DNA from: Bacteroidia bacterium
GTDB taxonomy: Bacteria; Bacteroidota; Bacteroidia; AKYH767-A; OLB10
Length of the DNA stretch: 41,324 nucleotides
Direction: 5' to 3'
Assembly: GCA_016788185.1 (NCBI GenBank)
Contig: JAEUTF010000195.1
Location: 1 to 41,324 of the forward strand
The notes under the pieces were generated by a model. It saw nothing but the letters and a program-made list of their open reading frames with translations. It ran no database searches and was not told where the DNA came from. Shown here piece after piece: positions 23,997 through 37,403 of the stretch (position 1 is its first letter; every line of letters starts with the position of its first letter). A program made the position numbers and the translations under genes.

Positions 23997-26900
23997 TTGA
24001 CTACGAAAACCAGTCTCACCACAGAGAAGTCAGTATCCAACCGAATTAATTTCAGTAAGAGTAAACACAGGATTGAGTATCCTGATTTTCTCGAAATACA
24101 GCTGAAGTCCTTCAAGGACTTCTTCCAGCTTGAAACCACCGCTGATAACCGTACCGAAGAGGGGCTTTACAAGGTGTTCAGTGAGAATTTTCCGATTACC
24201 GATTCCCGGAACAATTTCGTGCTCGAGTTCCTCGATTACTTCGTGGATCCTCCCCGCTATTCCCTCGAGGAATGCATCGAGCGCGGACTGACCTACAGCG
24301 TTCCGCTGAAGGCGAAGCTGAAGCTGTACTGTACCGATCCCGAGCACGAAGATTTTGAAACCATCGTGCAGGACGTGTACCTGGGAACCATTCCCTACAT
24401 GACACCCAAGGGAACCTTTGTGGTCAACGGCGCCGAAAGGGTAGTGGTGTCGCAGCTGCACCGTTCGCCCGGTGTGTTCTTCGGCCAGAGCCGCCATGCC
24501 AACGGCACCAAGCTGTATTCCGCCCGCGTGATCCCCTTCAAGGGATCCTGGATCGAGTTCGCCACGGACATCAACAATGTCATGTATGCCTACATCGACC
24601 GTAAAAAGAAATTCCCCGTCACCACCCTCCTGCGGGCTATCGGTTTTCAGACCGACAAGGACATCCTTGAGCTTTTCGGACTGGCGGACGAGGTGAAAGT
24701 GAGCAAAGCCGGCCTTAAAAAGGTGGTGGGCCGTAAGCTGGCCGCCCGGGTGCTGAAGAGCTGGCTCGAAGATTTCGTAGACGAAGATACCGGCGAAGTG
24801 GTTTCCATTGAGCGGAACGAGGTGATCCTCGAGCGGGAAACCATTCTGGAGGACGAGCACATCGACCTGATCGTGGATGCCGGCGTGAAGTCGGTGATCC
24901 TGCACAAGGAAGACGCCAATACCAACGACTACGCCATCATTTACAATACGCTGCAGAAAGATACCTCCAACTCGGAAAAAGAGGCGGTGGAACACATCTA
25001 CCGTCAGCTGCGGAACGCGGAGCCACCCGATGAGGAAACCGCAAGGGGCATCATCGACAAGCTCTTTTTCTCCGACAAACGGTACGACCTCGGCGAAGTA
25101 GGCCGTTTCCGTCTGAACCGTAAACTGAATCTGAACATCGCGGAGAATACCAAGGTACTGACCAAGGAAGACATCATTGCGATCATCAAATACCTGATCG
25201 AACTCATCAACGCGAAAACCATCGTGGATGATATCGATCACCTGAGCAACCGTCGTGTGCGGACCGTGGGCGAGCAGCTCTATTCGCAGTTCGGCGTGGG
25301 TCTGGCCCGTATGGCCCGTACCATCCGCGAAAGGATGAACGTTCGTGACAACGAAGTGTTCACACCGGCCGACCTGATCAACGCGAAGACCCTGTCGAGC
25401 GTGATCAATTCCTTCTTCGGCACCAACCAGCTGAGCCAGTTCATGGATCAGACCAATCCCCTGGCGGAGATCACGCACAAGCGTCGTCTCTCCGCACTCG
25501 GACCGGGCGGTCTTTCGCGCGAGCGTGCAGGTTTCGAGGTTCGTGACGTTCACTACACCCACTACGGCCGCCTCTGCACCATCGAGACGCCGGAAGGTCC
25601 GAACATCGGTCTGATCTCCTCTCTCTGCGTCTATGCGAAAATCAATACCCTCGGCTTCATCTCCACGCCCTACCGGAACGTGAAAGAAGGCAAGGTGGAC
25701 ATCGAAAACGAGGTGATTTACCTGACGGCCGAAGAGGAGGATACCAAAGTAATTGCCCAGGCCAATGCGCCTGTTGACGATAAAGGTCACTTTACCGATG
25801 TCCGTGTGAAAGCACGCTTTGAAGGCGACTTCCCCATCGTGGAGCCCCGCGACCTGCACCTGGTGGACGTTGCGCCGAACCAGATTGCCTCCATCGCCGC
25901 CTCTCTGATTCCTTTCCTTGAGCACGACGATGCGAACCGCGCCCTGATGGGATCCAACATGCAACGTCAGGCCGTTCCCCTGCTGCGCCCCCAGGCGCCG
26001 ATTGTGGGTACCGGTCTGGAAGGACACGTGGTGCGCGACAGCCGGGTACTCATCAACGCCGAATACCCCGGTGTGGTGGAGTACGTGGATGCCAATGAAA
26101 TTCACGTGCGCAATTTCCGCAGTGAAGAAGAAAAGCTGATCAGCTTCGACGACGATGTGAAGGTGTACCGCCTCACCAAGTTCCAGAAGACTAACCAGAA
26201 TACCTGCATCAACCTCAAGCCCATTGTCAAGAAGGGCGACAAGGTGAAGGTGGGCCAGGTGCTGTGCGAGGGCTACGCCACCCAGGGTGGTGAACTCGCC
26301 CTCGGCCGTAACCTGAAAGTGGCTTTCATGCCCTGGAAAGGATACAACTTCGAGGATGCGATTGTGATTTCCGAGCGTGTGGTGCGTGAGGACATCTTCA
26401 CCTCCATCCACGTGGACGAATACAGCCTGGAAGTGCGGGATACCAAGCGCGGACTGGAAGAGCTGACAGCGGATATCCCCAACGTGAGTGAAGAAGCCAC
26501 CCGCGAACTCGACGAGCACGGATTGATCCGTGTCGGCGCCGAAGTCGGCGAGGGCGACATCCTCATCGGAAAGATCACCCCGAAAGGCGAAACCGATCCT
26601 TCACCCGAGGAAAAACTCCTGCGGGCCATCTTCGGCGACAAGGCCGGCGACGTGAAAGACGCCTCCCTCAAGGTGCCGCCTTCCGTCAAGGGTGTGGTGA
26701 TCGACAAGAAACTGTTTTCGCGTGCCATCAAGGACAAGCGCGGACGCGATGAAGAGAAAAACATCGTGGCCCGTTTTGATGCGGAGCAGGACAAGGACCT
26801 TGCCGAACTCAAAGTGCAGCTGGTCGACAAACTCTTTGTACTGGTCAGCGGCAAAACCGCCCAGGGCGTACTCAACGCCTACAAGGAGGTGGTGATTCCG

Positions 26901-27827
26901 AAGGGTGCCAAGTTCACCCAGAAGATGCTGACGGATCTGGATTACAACAACATCAATCCGACCAAGTGGACCACCGACAAAGAAAAGAATGAGCAGATCA
27001 CCCGCCTCCTCACCAATTACAATGTGAAGGCGAACGAGATCATTGCTTCCTATAAACGCAAGAAGTTCCAGATCCAGATCGGCGACGAGTTGCCCACCGG
27101 CATCATGCAGCTGGCCAAAGTCTACATCGCCAAGAAGCGTAAGCTGAAAGTAGGGGATAAGATGGCGGGCCGTCACGGTAACAAGGGCATCGTGGCGCGT
27201 ATCGTACGCGACGAAGACATGCCTTACCTCGAGGACGGAACACCGGTGGACATCGTACTCAACCCGCTGGGCGTACCCTCGCGGATGAACCTCGGTCAGA
27301 TCTATGAAACCGTACTGGCCTGGGCCGGCGAGAAGCTGGGTGTGAAATTTGCCACGCCGATCTTCGACGGAGCCACCCTCGACGAAATCGATCATTACGT
27401 GACCAAGGCCGGCCTTCCGAAGTTCGGTTCTTCCTACCTCAGTGACGGAGGTACCGGCGAGCGTTTCCACCAGCCGGCTACCGTGGGCATCATTTACATG
27501 CTCAAGCTGGGCCACATGGTCGACGACAAGATGCACGCCCGTTCCATCGGACCGTACTCCCTCATCACCCAGCAGCCGCTCGGCGGTAAAGCGCAGTTCG
27601 GCGGACAGCGTTTCGGTGAGATGGAGGTGTGGGCGATTGAAGCCTTCGGCGCGGCCAACATCCTGCAGGAGCTCCTCACCGTGAAATCCGATGACGTGAT
27701 GGGTCGTGCGAAAGCCTATGAATCCATTGTGAAAGGCGATAACATGTTGCAGCCGGGCATCCCCGAATCCTTCAATGTATTGCTCCACGAGTTACAGGGC
27801 CTCTGCCTCAAAGTAACCCTGGATTAA
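23997..27827 (+). CDS. rpoB: DNA-directed RNA polymerase subunit beta
   Basis: 1276 residues, as expected for Bacteroidota. The N-terminal lobe ([20 protein letters not shown]), the rifampicin-site cluster ([18 protein letters not shown] then [10 protein letters not shown], about residues 479-510), and the C-terminal clamp region ([18 protein letters not shown]) are complete. The residues equivalent to E. coli Asp516, His526 and Ser531 are wild type. The start must be TTG at 23997: an in-frame TAA lies 12 nt upstream of it, and the first in-frame ATG is nearly 200 codons inside the protein. It forms the catalytic core with RpoC, encoded 61 nt downstream. Confidence 0.98.
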   Translation: MTTKTSLTTEKSVSNRINFSKSKHRIEYPDFLEIQLKSFKDFFQLETTADNRTEEGLYKVFSENFPITDSRNNFVLEFLDYFVDPPRYSLEECIERGLTYSVPLKAKLKLYCTDPEHEDFETIVQDVYLGTIPYMTPKGTFVVNGAERVVVSQLHRSPGVFFGQSRHANGTKLYSARVIPFKGSWIEFATDINNVMYAYIDRKKKFPVTTLLRAIGFQTDKDILELFGLADEVKVSKAGLKKVVGRKLAARVLKSWLEDFVDEDTGEVVSIERNEVILERETILEDEHIDLIVDAGVKSVILHKEDANTNDYAIIYNTLQKDTSNSEKEAVEHIYRQLRNAEPPDEETARGIIDKLFFSDKRYDLGEVGRFRLNRKLNLNIAENTKVLTKEDIIAIIKYLIELINAKTIVDDIDHLSNRRVRTVGEQLYSQFGVGLARMARTIRERMNVRDNEVFTPADLINAKTLSSVINSFFGTNQLSQFMDQTNPLAEITHKRRLSALGPGGLSRERAGFEVRDVHYTHYGRLCTIETPEGPNIGLISSLCVYAKINTLGFISTPYRNVKEGKVDIENEVIYLTAEEEDTKVIAQANAPVDDKGHFTDVRVKARFEGDFPIVEPRDLHLVDVAPNQIASIAASLIPFLEHDDANRALMGSNMQRQAVPLLRPQAPIVGTGLEGHVVRDSRVLINAEYPGVVEYVDANEIHVRNFRSEEEKLISFDDDVKVYRLTKFQKTNQNTCINLKPIVKKGDKVKVGQVLCEGYATQGGELALGRNLKVAFMPWKGYNFEDAIVISERVVREDIFTSIHVDEYSLEVRDTKRGLEELTADIPNVSEEATRELDEHGLIRVGAEVGEGDILIGKITPKGETDPSPEEKLLRAIFGDKAGDVKDASLKVPPSVKGVVIDKKLFSRAIKDKRGRDEEKNIVARFDAEQDKDLAELKVQLVDKLFVLVSGKTAQGVLNAYKEVVIPKGAKFTQKMLTDLDYNNINPTKWTTDKEKNEQITRLLTNYNVKANEIIASYKRKKFQIQIGDELPTGIMQLAKVYIAKKRKLKVGDKMAGRHGNKGIVARIVRDEDMPYLEDGTPVDIVLNPLGVPSRMNLGQIYETVLAWAGEKLGVKFATPIFDGATLDEIDHYVTKAGLPKFGSSYLSDGGTGERFHQPATVGIIYMLKLGHMVDDKMHARSIGPYSLITQQPLGGKAQFGGQRFGEMEVWAIEAFGAANILQELLTVKSDDVMGRAKAYESIVKGDNMLQPGIPESFNVLLHELQGLCLKVTLD

Positions 27828-27888
27828 GGCAAGGGTTCAACCAATCAATTTAAAAGACTAACGTTCACGTTATACCGACAAACAAAAC

Positions 27889-32172
<4,284 letters not shown>

Positions 32173-32193
32173 TTCTGATCAAAGCATGTATAA

Positions 32194-32226
32194 AAAAACG
32201 CCCCGCTACGGGGCGTTTTTGCTTTT
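32194..32226 (+). terminator. Rho-independent terminator after rpoC
   Basis: A 12-bp stem (32194-32205 with 32209-32220, 3-nt loop) whose right arm ends in five Ts, followed by GCTTTT. It lies 21 nt after the rpoC stop. Confidence 0.9.
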
Positions 32227-32330
32227 GGCGGATCCGGCACCGTATTTTGTATTTTATCGGTCTCAGGACGGGAATATTCGTAATTTCGTATTCAGATCAG
32301 TAGTTAACATTCAACCTACAGCCAAATCTC

Positions 32331-32636
32331 ATGGAGAACAACAACAACCAGCTCAACATAGAACTCACCGAAGAAATCGCGGAAGGCATCTATTCCAACC
32401 TCGCCATCATCACCCATTCCAATGCGGAGTTTGTCGTGGATTTTGTAAAAGTGATGCCCGGCGTTCCCAAGGCCCGTGTGAAATCAAGGATCGTCCTGAC
32501 GCCCCAGCATGCCAAACGCCTTTTGAGCGCCCTGGCCGACAATATTCAGAAGTATGAAGCGGTACACGGCACCATCAAGCAAACCGACGGCGTAGGGCTT
32601 CCTATGAATTTCGGGGGTCCAACGGCCCAGGCTTAA
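32331..32636 (+). CDS. DUF3467 domain-containing protein
   Basis: 101 residues. The core (GIYSNLAIITHSNAEFVVDF, then PQHAKRLLSALADNI) matches DUF3467, a small cytoplasmic protein family widespread in Bacteroidota, where it commonly follows rpoC. The pattern of a short beta sheet with a long helix resembles small regulatory or chaperone-like proteins, but no function is established. The rpoC terminator lies upstream, so it needs its own promoter; none is clear. Confidence 0.88.
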   Translation: MENNNNQLNIELTEEIAEGIYSNLAIITHSNAEFVVDFVKVMPGVPKARVKSRIVLTPQHAKRLLSALADNIQKYEAVHGTIKQTDGVGLPMNFGGPTAQA

Positions 32637-32803
32637 TCTCCGCCGGAAGCGCCTTTGCTGCGATAGTCCTTCTCCCGGCTCATGGGCCCTCAAAAAGGAA
32701 ACCCGGAGGGATTCGGGCCGTTTAAAGTGGCGGGCTCCATTTCCCCGCTCCGCTTCAGCGCAGATGCATTCCTGCTGCCGAAGACGGTTTCTTTAAGCAT
32801 CCT

Positions 32804-33778
32804 ATGAAGCATACGCTCTTCCTTCGTTTTTGGTGGTTGCTCAAGCTGCTGGTCTTTTTACTGTCCTGCTGGTTCATCTGGTTTCACCTCGTCACCGAGA
32901 TAAAAACACTGGGGAATTACCGGGAGCCGTCGAAAGCCATCGCGGAACTCCTGGCGCATCCTCTTTTTTACCTGGTGCTCCTGCTCGCGCTGTTCAACTG
33001 GAGCCTGGAGGCGCTGAAATGGAAATTTCTGCTTCGTAAAATTGAAAACGTTTCCTTTCTGGATGCCCTGCGCGCCTTCTTCAACGGCATCACCCTGAGT
33101 TTTTTTACGCCCAATCGGGTTGGAGAATTTGCCGGAAGGATCCTGTATCTCTCTGCCGGAAACCGGGTGCGCGGAGCGCTCCTGACGGTGTTGGGCAGTA
33201 GCGCGCAACTGCTGATTACCATCCAGGCGGGTCTCCTGGCGTTCTGGTTTTTTCTCCCGCGCCTGCTTGATCTCGACTTGTTTTCGGAGAGGGTGCTGCG
33301 TGCCGCGCTCCTGCTCTTCTTTATACTCTGCACCTGGTCCTGGTTTCGTTTTCCGAAACTGGCCTCCTGGCTGGACCGGTTCAGGATAAAGTCCGCCTGG
33401 AAAGAAAAAATGCATGTCTGGGACCAGTGTTCCTTTTCCGACCTGCTGAGCGTCTGGCTGCTCTCGGCGGGCCGCTACACGGTCTTTACGGCGCAGCAGG
33501 TCCTCTTGTTTATGATCCTGGAGCCGCATGTTTCTCCGTCCGAAACTGCCGCGCTCTCCGCCCTTTCTTTTTTTCTGATCACCGTCATCCCCAGCATCGC
33601 CCTGGGTGAGCTCGGGATCCGGGGTAGCGTCAACCTCGCCCTGTTCGGGCTGGCCGGACTGACCTCTTCGACCATCCTTTTGGTTACTTTCGGTTTGTGG
33701 AGCATCAACATCGCGCTGCCGGCCGTGCTGGGCGCCGTTTCGGTTTTGTTCCTCAAACTGAAAACACGAACGAGTTAA
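32804..33778 (+). CDS. Flippase-like integral membrane protein (lysylphosphatidylglycerol synthase TM/UPF0104 family)
   Basis: 324 residues with about eight hydrophobic segments. The RAFFNGITLSFFTPNRVGEF segment with following GR matches the conserved first half of the LPG_synthase_TM family, whose members include the MprF membrane domain and glycolipid-linked flippase-like proteins. There is no soluble aminoacyl-transfer domain, so it does not make lysyl-phosphatidylglycerol by itself. Only 6 nt separate it from the next gene, a membrane glycosyltransferase, suggesting one operon and a joint role with a lipid-linked sugar. The substrate is unknown. Confidence 0.8.
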   Translation: MKHTLFLRFWWLLKLLVFLLSCWFIWFHLVTEIKTLGNYREPSKAIAELLAHPLFYLVLLLALFNWSLEALKWKFLLRKIENVSFLDALRAFFNGITLSFFTPNRVGEFAGRILYLSAGNRVRGALLTVLGSSAQLLITIQAGLLAFWFFLPRLLDLDLFSERVLRAALLLFFILCTWSWFRFPKLASWLDRFRIKSAWKEKMHVWDQCSFSDLLSVWLLSAGRYTVFTAQQVLLFMILEPHVSPSETAALSALSFFLITVIPSIALGELGIRGSVNLALFGLAGLTSSTILLVTFGLWSINIALPAVLGAVSVLFLKLKTRTS

Positions 33779-33784
33779 TCCGCC

Positions 33785-34909
33785 ATGCTGGCCATCCTCT
33801 TCAACACCTTGTACGTGGTCCTGCTGCTCTGGTACCGGCACCAGTGGAGGCTGAACCTGCATGTGCCGGAAATTCTTTATCCCGGCGAGGAGCTTCCCCG
33901 TGTTTCGGTAATAGTACCCGTTAGGAATGAATCCGGAAACCTGCCGGATTTCCTGAGCCGCCTGGCGAGCCAGGAGTATCCCGCCGGCCGCATCGAATGG
34001 ATTTTTGTAGACGACCACAGCGAAGACGATACCGTGCAGCTGCTCTCGGCTTATTCCGCTGTGCCGGTCAAACTGATCCGCCTGGAGCCGGCCGATGGGG
34101 AAGGAAAAAAGGCCGCGCTCGAAAAAGGAATACGGGCCGCAGCGGGGGAGTGGATCCTCACCACCGATGCCGACTGCATCTTGCCGTTCAATTGGGTGCA
34201 TACGCTGATGAACGCCGCCCGCAACAGTGCGGCCGACATGATTTGCGGTACGGTGAAAGTTACAAGCGGAGGCGGATTTCTCCACGACTTTCAGGCCATG
34301 GAAACGGCGGTCCTGCAACTCTCGGGCGCCGCCTCGCTGCAGGCCGGTCATCCGCTGCTGAACACCGGAGCCAGCCTGGCCTTCCGCAAAGCGTCCTGGG
34401 AGCAGGTGGAGGGATACAGCAAGCACCGTCACCTCGCATCGGGCGACGATACCTTCCTGATGCTGGCCTTTCATCAGCAGCAAAAAGGAAGTGTAAAGCC
34501 TTGCACACAGCCTGCGGCGATGGCCGAAACCAGGCCGCATCAGGACTGGACCTCCGTCGTTCGTCAGCGCCTTCGCTGGAACGGCAAAGTGAAGCATTAT
34601 CCCCTGGGTTATATCCATGCCGTAGGACTCCTCGTGCTGAGTGCGGCCATCAGTTTCCTGGTATTGCTCTTTCTCTCGTTCTTCGGCGACGGAAGTCTCT
34701 TCGATCTGATCCTGGTTTTCGTGCTGCGTTTCTATGCTGAATACGCCATTTTGCAGGAGTGGGAGGATCGTTCAAGGCAAAAGTTTTCCCTGTTTTCGAT
34801 CTTTTGCATGTCGTGGCTGTATCCGCTCTTCACCGTTTTTTCAATGGTTTTCAGGCCCTTTATACGACCCGGATGGAAAGGGCGGCCTGTGAATAAAAGC
34901 GCGGCCTGA
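33785..34909 (+). CDS. Membrane-associated family 2 glycosyltransferase
   Basis: 374 residues. An N-terminal membrane segment (about 1-18) precedes the GT-A fold: VSVIVPVRNESGNLP, FVDDHSEDDT, DxD motif at Asp128-Ala-Asp130 (TTDADC), GDDTF at about 220 (acceptor side), and QRLRW at Gln261-Trp265. The last 80 residues hold two or three hydrophobic segments. The set of D, DxD, D and QxxRW motifs is that of processive or lipid-acceptor GT2 enzymes. It probably adds a sugar to a lipid or polymer at the inner membrane. It is coupled to the preceding flippase-like gene. Acceptor and donor unknown. Confidence 0.88.
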   Translation: MLAILFNTLYVVLLLWYRHQWRLNLHVPEILYPGEELPRVSVIVPVRNESGNLPDFLSRLASQEYPAGRIEWIFVDDHSEDDTVQLLSAYSAVPVKLIRLEPADGEGKKAALEKGIRAAAGEWILTTDADCILPFNWVHTLMNAARNSAADMICGTVKVTSGGGFLHDFQAMETAVLQLSGAASLQAGHPLLNTGASLAFRKASWEQVEGYSKHRHLASGDDTFLMLAFHQQQKGSVKPCTQPAAMAETRPHQDWTSVVRQRLRWNGKVKHYPLGYIHAVGLLVLSAAISFLVLLFLSFFGDGSLFDLILVFVLRFYAEYAILQEWEDRSRQKFSLFSIFCMSWLYPLFTVFSMVFRPFIRPGWKGRPVNKSAA

Positions 34910-34960
34910 CGGCGGCCCGGCCTCCTCTTTTTCGCTTATTTTGCTGAAGAATAAGAAGCG

Positions 34961-36544
34961 ATGAAGACGTTCCTATACCTCCTGCTCCTGACCGGCCTGC
35001 ACACGCTGGCCTTTGCGCAGAAAAAACCCGCTGCAATCAAACCGTATACCAGCGAAGAAGCAAAAGACGCCGGGAAGGAAGCGGATGCTTATTTCAAGGC
35101 TTTGAATTATCCGTCCGCATTGAAAATGTTCGAACGCCTTGTGCTCACCGAGCCCGGCAACGCGGATTACAATTACAAACTCGGCATGTGCTACCTGCTG
35201 ACCAATACGGCCAAGCACAAGGCGGTTTCTTACCTGGAGTTTGCCGCCAATTCGAACGAGAAGAACAAACCGAAGGATGTACTCTTTGATCTGGGCAAGG
35301 CCTACCATTATGCAGGCCTGTACGACAAGGCCATCGAAACCTACGAGGCCTTCCGTCTTCAGAAGGGAGGCTCGGTCGATTCAAAACTCAAGTTCAACAT
35401 GTGGGTGGACTGGAGCCACAACGCGAAGAAGCTGGCCGAAACTCCGGTCGCCTGTACCTTCAGCAACCTCGGCAAAAGCATCAACTCTAACCAGGCGGAT
35501 TACCGTCCGCTGATGGGCGCCGCCGATACCATCGTATATTTTTCTTCCAAACGCAAGGGCACCGTAGGAGGACTCACCGACGATCTCGGCGAATCGCCTT
35601 CCGACGTGTACTTCTTTACGCAAAACGATACGTCCCGTTCCAAGGTGAAGAATGCCGGCATCACCGTCAACACCGAATATTACGAGGAAACCATGTTTCT
35701 GAGCATGAACGGCGACCGCATGCTGATTTACCGCGAAGGGCCGGAGTCGAACGGCGACATCTACCTGGCCGACCTGCAGGGAAAATCATGGGCCAAGCCC
35801 GTGCTGCTCGGCAAGGATTTTCAGACCAAGGTGCTGGAGACCGGCGCTACGCTTTCGCCCGATGGCCTTACCCTGTATTTCGCGGCGGAAGCCATGGATG
35901 GAAAAACAGGCAAGGATATCTACCGCTGTACCCGCACCGAATCAACCTCCTGGAGCAAGCCGGAGAAACTCAGCGGCCCGATCAACACCGATCTCGACGA
36001 AGACAATCCTGTTTTGTGGCTCGACGGAAAAACACTCTTCTTCAGTTCTACCGGCCATCAGAGCATGGGCGGTCTGGATATCTTCCGCAGTTACATGGCC
36101 GATCCCAGTGAAGGCTTCGGCAAGATTGAAAACCTCGGTTACCCGATCAATTCCGTTTACGACGATTACAACCTGGCGCTGGCCTGCGATGGTAAGTCGG
36201 CCTACGTTTCCGCCGTGCGCGACAGCGGTATCGGGGATTACGATATTTACAAAGTCACCTTCGAAAAGCCCGTCGTGACGCAGCCGCTCTGCTGGATCCA
36301 GGGCAAGGGCATCACCAACGTGGGCACACCGGCCAAAGGCGCTTTCGTGGTTGTGACCGATGCGGTTTCGGGCGCCACCGTGGCCAACCTGGAAGCCAAC
36401 GAAGCCTCCGGGCGTTTTGATGTGGCGCTTCCTCCCGGCACCTACAAAGTGGTGCTCAAGCACGCCAAAGCCGGCAAAGCCGAAACACAAGTGACGGTGG
36501 AGCCCGGCACCTCCAAAGTGGTGGTGAACCTGGTCTTCCCCTAA
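34961..36544 (+). CDS. Exported TPR and PD40 beta-propeller protein, PorE-like without OmpA domain
   Basis: 527 residues. A signal peptide (about 1-19, ending LAFAQ) is followed by TPR-like helices (about 40-135: ADAYFKALNYPSALKMFERL; DLGKAYHYAGLYDKAIETYE), then WD40-like PD40 blades (about 165-425) with repeats such as ATLSPDGLTLYFAAE, GKTLFFSSTG and GKSAYVSAVRD. The final 85 residues form a carboxypeptidase-regulatory-like beta domain (GTPAKGAFVVVTDAVSGATV; PPGTYKVVLKHA). The first three parts match the order in T9SS protein PorE and related OmpA family proteins, but the C-terminal peptidoglycan-binding OmpA domain is absent. It is periplasmic or surface-located. Role unknown. Confidence 0.85.
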   Translation: MKTFLYLLLLTGLHTLAFAQKKPAAIKPYTSEEAKDAGKEADAYFKALNYPSALKMFERLVLTEPGNADYNYKLGMCYLLTNTAKHKAVSYLEFAANSNEKNKPKDVLFDLGKAYHYAGLYDKAIETYEAFRLQKGGSVDSKLKFNMWVDWSHNAKKLAETPVACTFSNLGKSINSNQADYRPLMGAADTIVYFSSKRKGTVGGLTDDLGESPSDVYFFTQNDTSRSKVKNAGITVNTEYYEETMFLSMNGDRMLIYREGPESNGDIYLADLQGKSWAKPVLLGKDFQTKVLETGATLSPDGLTLYFAAEAMDGKTGKDIYRCTRTESTSWSKPEKLSGPINTDLDEDNPVLWLDGKTLFFSSTGHQSMGGLDIFRSYMADPSEGFGKIENLGYPINSVYDDYNLALACDGKSAYVSAVRDSGIGDYDIYKVTFEKPVVTQPLCWIQGKGITNVGTPAKGAFVVVTDAVSGATVANLEANEASGRFDVALPPGTYKVVLKHAKAGKAETQVTVEPGTSKVVVNLVFP

Positions 36545-36566
36545 CGGACAGGCCTACACGAAAAAG

Positions 36567-37334
36567 ATGATCACACTCCATAAGCCCCTGGCTTTTTTTG
36601 ATCTTGAAACCACCGGCGTCACCGTAGGTGCCGACCGTATCGTGGAGATAAGTATTTTAAAACTGCTGCCCGATGGCTCGAAGCAGGTGCTGACGCGCCG
36701 TGTCAATCCCGAAATCCCCATCCCGGCGGGCGCCTCGAAGGTGCACGGCATTTACGACCAGGACGTGGCCCATGAGCCCACCTTCCGGCAGCTGGCTCCC
36801 GAAATTGCCGCCTTCATCGGCAACGCCGACCTGGCGGGTTACAATTCCAACAAGTTTGACGTACCCATGCTGGTGGATGAGTTTCTCCGCGTGGAGATCA
36901 GCTTCGACATGAAAGGACGCCGCCTGGTGGATGTGCAGAATATTTTTCATAAAATGGAGCAGCGCACCCTCGCCGCGGCGTACAAATTTTACTGCAACAA
37001 GGATATTGTGAACGCCCACAGCGCGGAAGCCGACATCCTGGCCACCTATGAAGTGCTGATGGCGCAGCTGGAGCGCTATGAGCAACTCGCAAAGGATGTG
37101 GAGGGTCTGCACCAGTTCAGCTCCCTCACGCAGAATGTCGACCTCGCCGGCCGCATCGTGTACAACGAAAAGAAAGAAGAGGTGTTCAACTTCGGCAAGC
37201 ACAAAGGCCGCCCGGTAAAGGATGTTTTCGAGAAAGAGCCTTCCTATTACGACTGGATGCTCAAAGGTGATTTTCCGCTCGAGACCAAACAGGTGCTCAC
37301 CGCCTTGCGCCTGCGGGCGCTGAGTTCGAAGTGA
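36567..37334 (+). CDS. DEDDh 3'-5' exonuclease with ExoX-like C-terminal domain
   Basis: 255 residues. The exonuclease domain (about 5-170) has all DEDDh residues: Asp12 and Glu14 (FFDLETTG), Asp98 (NKFDVPML), His151 and Asp156 (AHSAEADI). It should remove nucleotides from DNA 3' ends using two metal ions, as does the DNA polymerase III epsilon subunit. The C-terminal 60 residues (VFNFGKHKGRPVKDVF, YYDWMLKGDFP) match the small ExoX-like tail, whose FGKHKG motif is shared with several nucleases. The protein lacks a polymerase-binding motif that I can recognise, so a repair exonuclease is more likely than the replicative proofreader. It starts 22 nt after the PD40 gene. Confidence 0.88.
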   Translation: MITLHKPLAFFDLETTGVTVGADRIVEISILKLLPDGSKQVLTRRVNPEIPIPAGASKVHGIYDQDVAHEPTFRQLAPEIAAFIGNADLAGYNSNKFDVPMLVDEFLRVEISFDMKGRRLVDVQNIFHKMEQRTLAAAYKFYCNKDIVNAHSAEADILATYEVLMAQLERYEQLAKDVEGLHQFSSLTQNVDLAGRIVYNEKKEEVFNFGKHKGRPVKDVFEKEPSYYDWMLKGDFPLETKQVLTALRLRALSSK

Positions 37335-37403
37335 GCGTTCCGGCCATCACCGCTCCCGAAATAGTTTCCTGCTTTATTCGCGTTGATGCTTTTTCACGAG
37401 ACA

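Noticed and set aside
24030-27788. Long antisense open frames inside rpoB (minus strand)
   Set aside because: They mirror the codon structure of rpoB, which is unambiguous on the plus strand; their translations lack any family resemblance.
32858-34618. A 586-codon minus-strand open frame across the flippase-like and GT2 genes
   Set aside because: It spans two well-supported plus-strand genes and the gap between them, and its composition is Gln/Gly/Arg-rich, typical of an antisense frame in GC-rich DNA.
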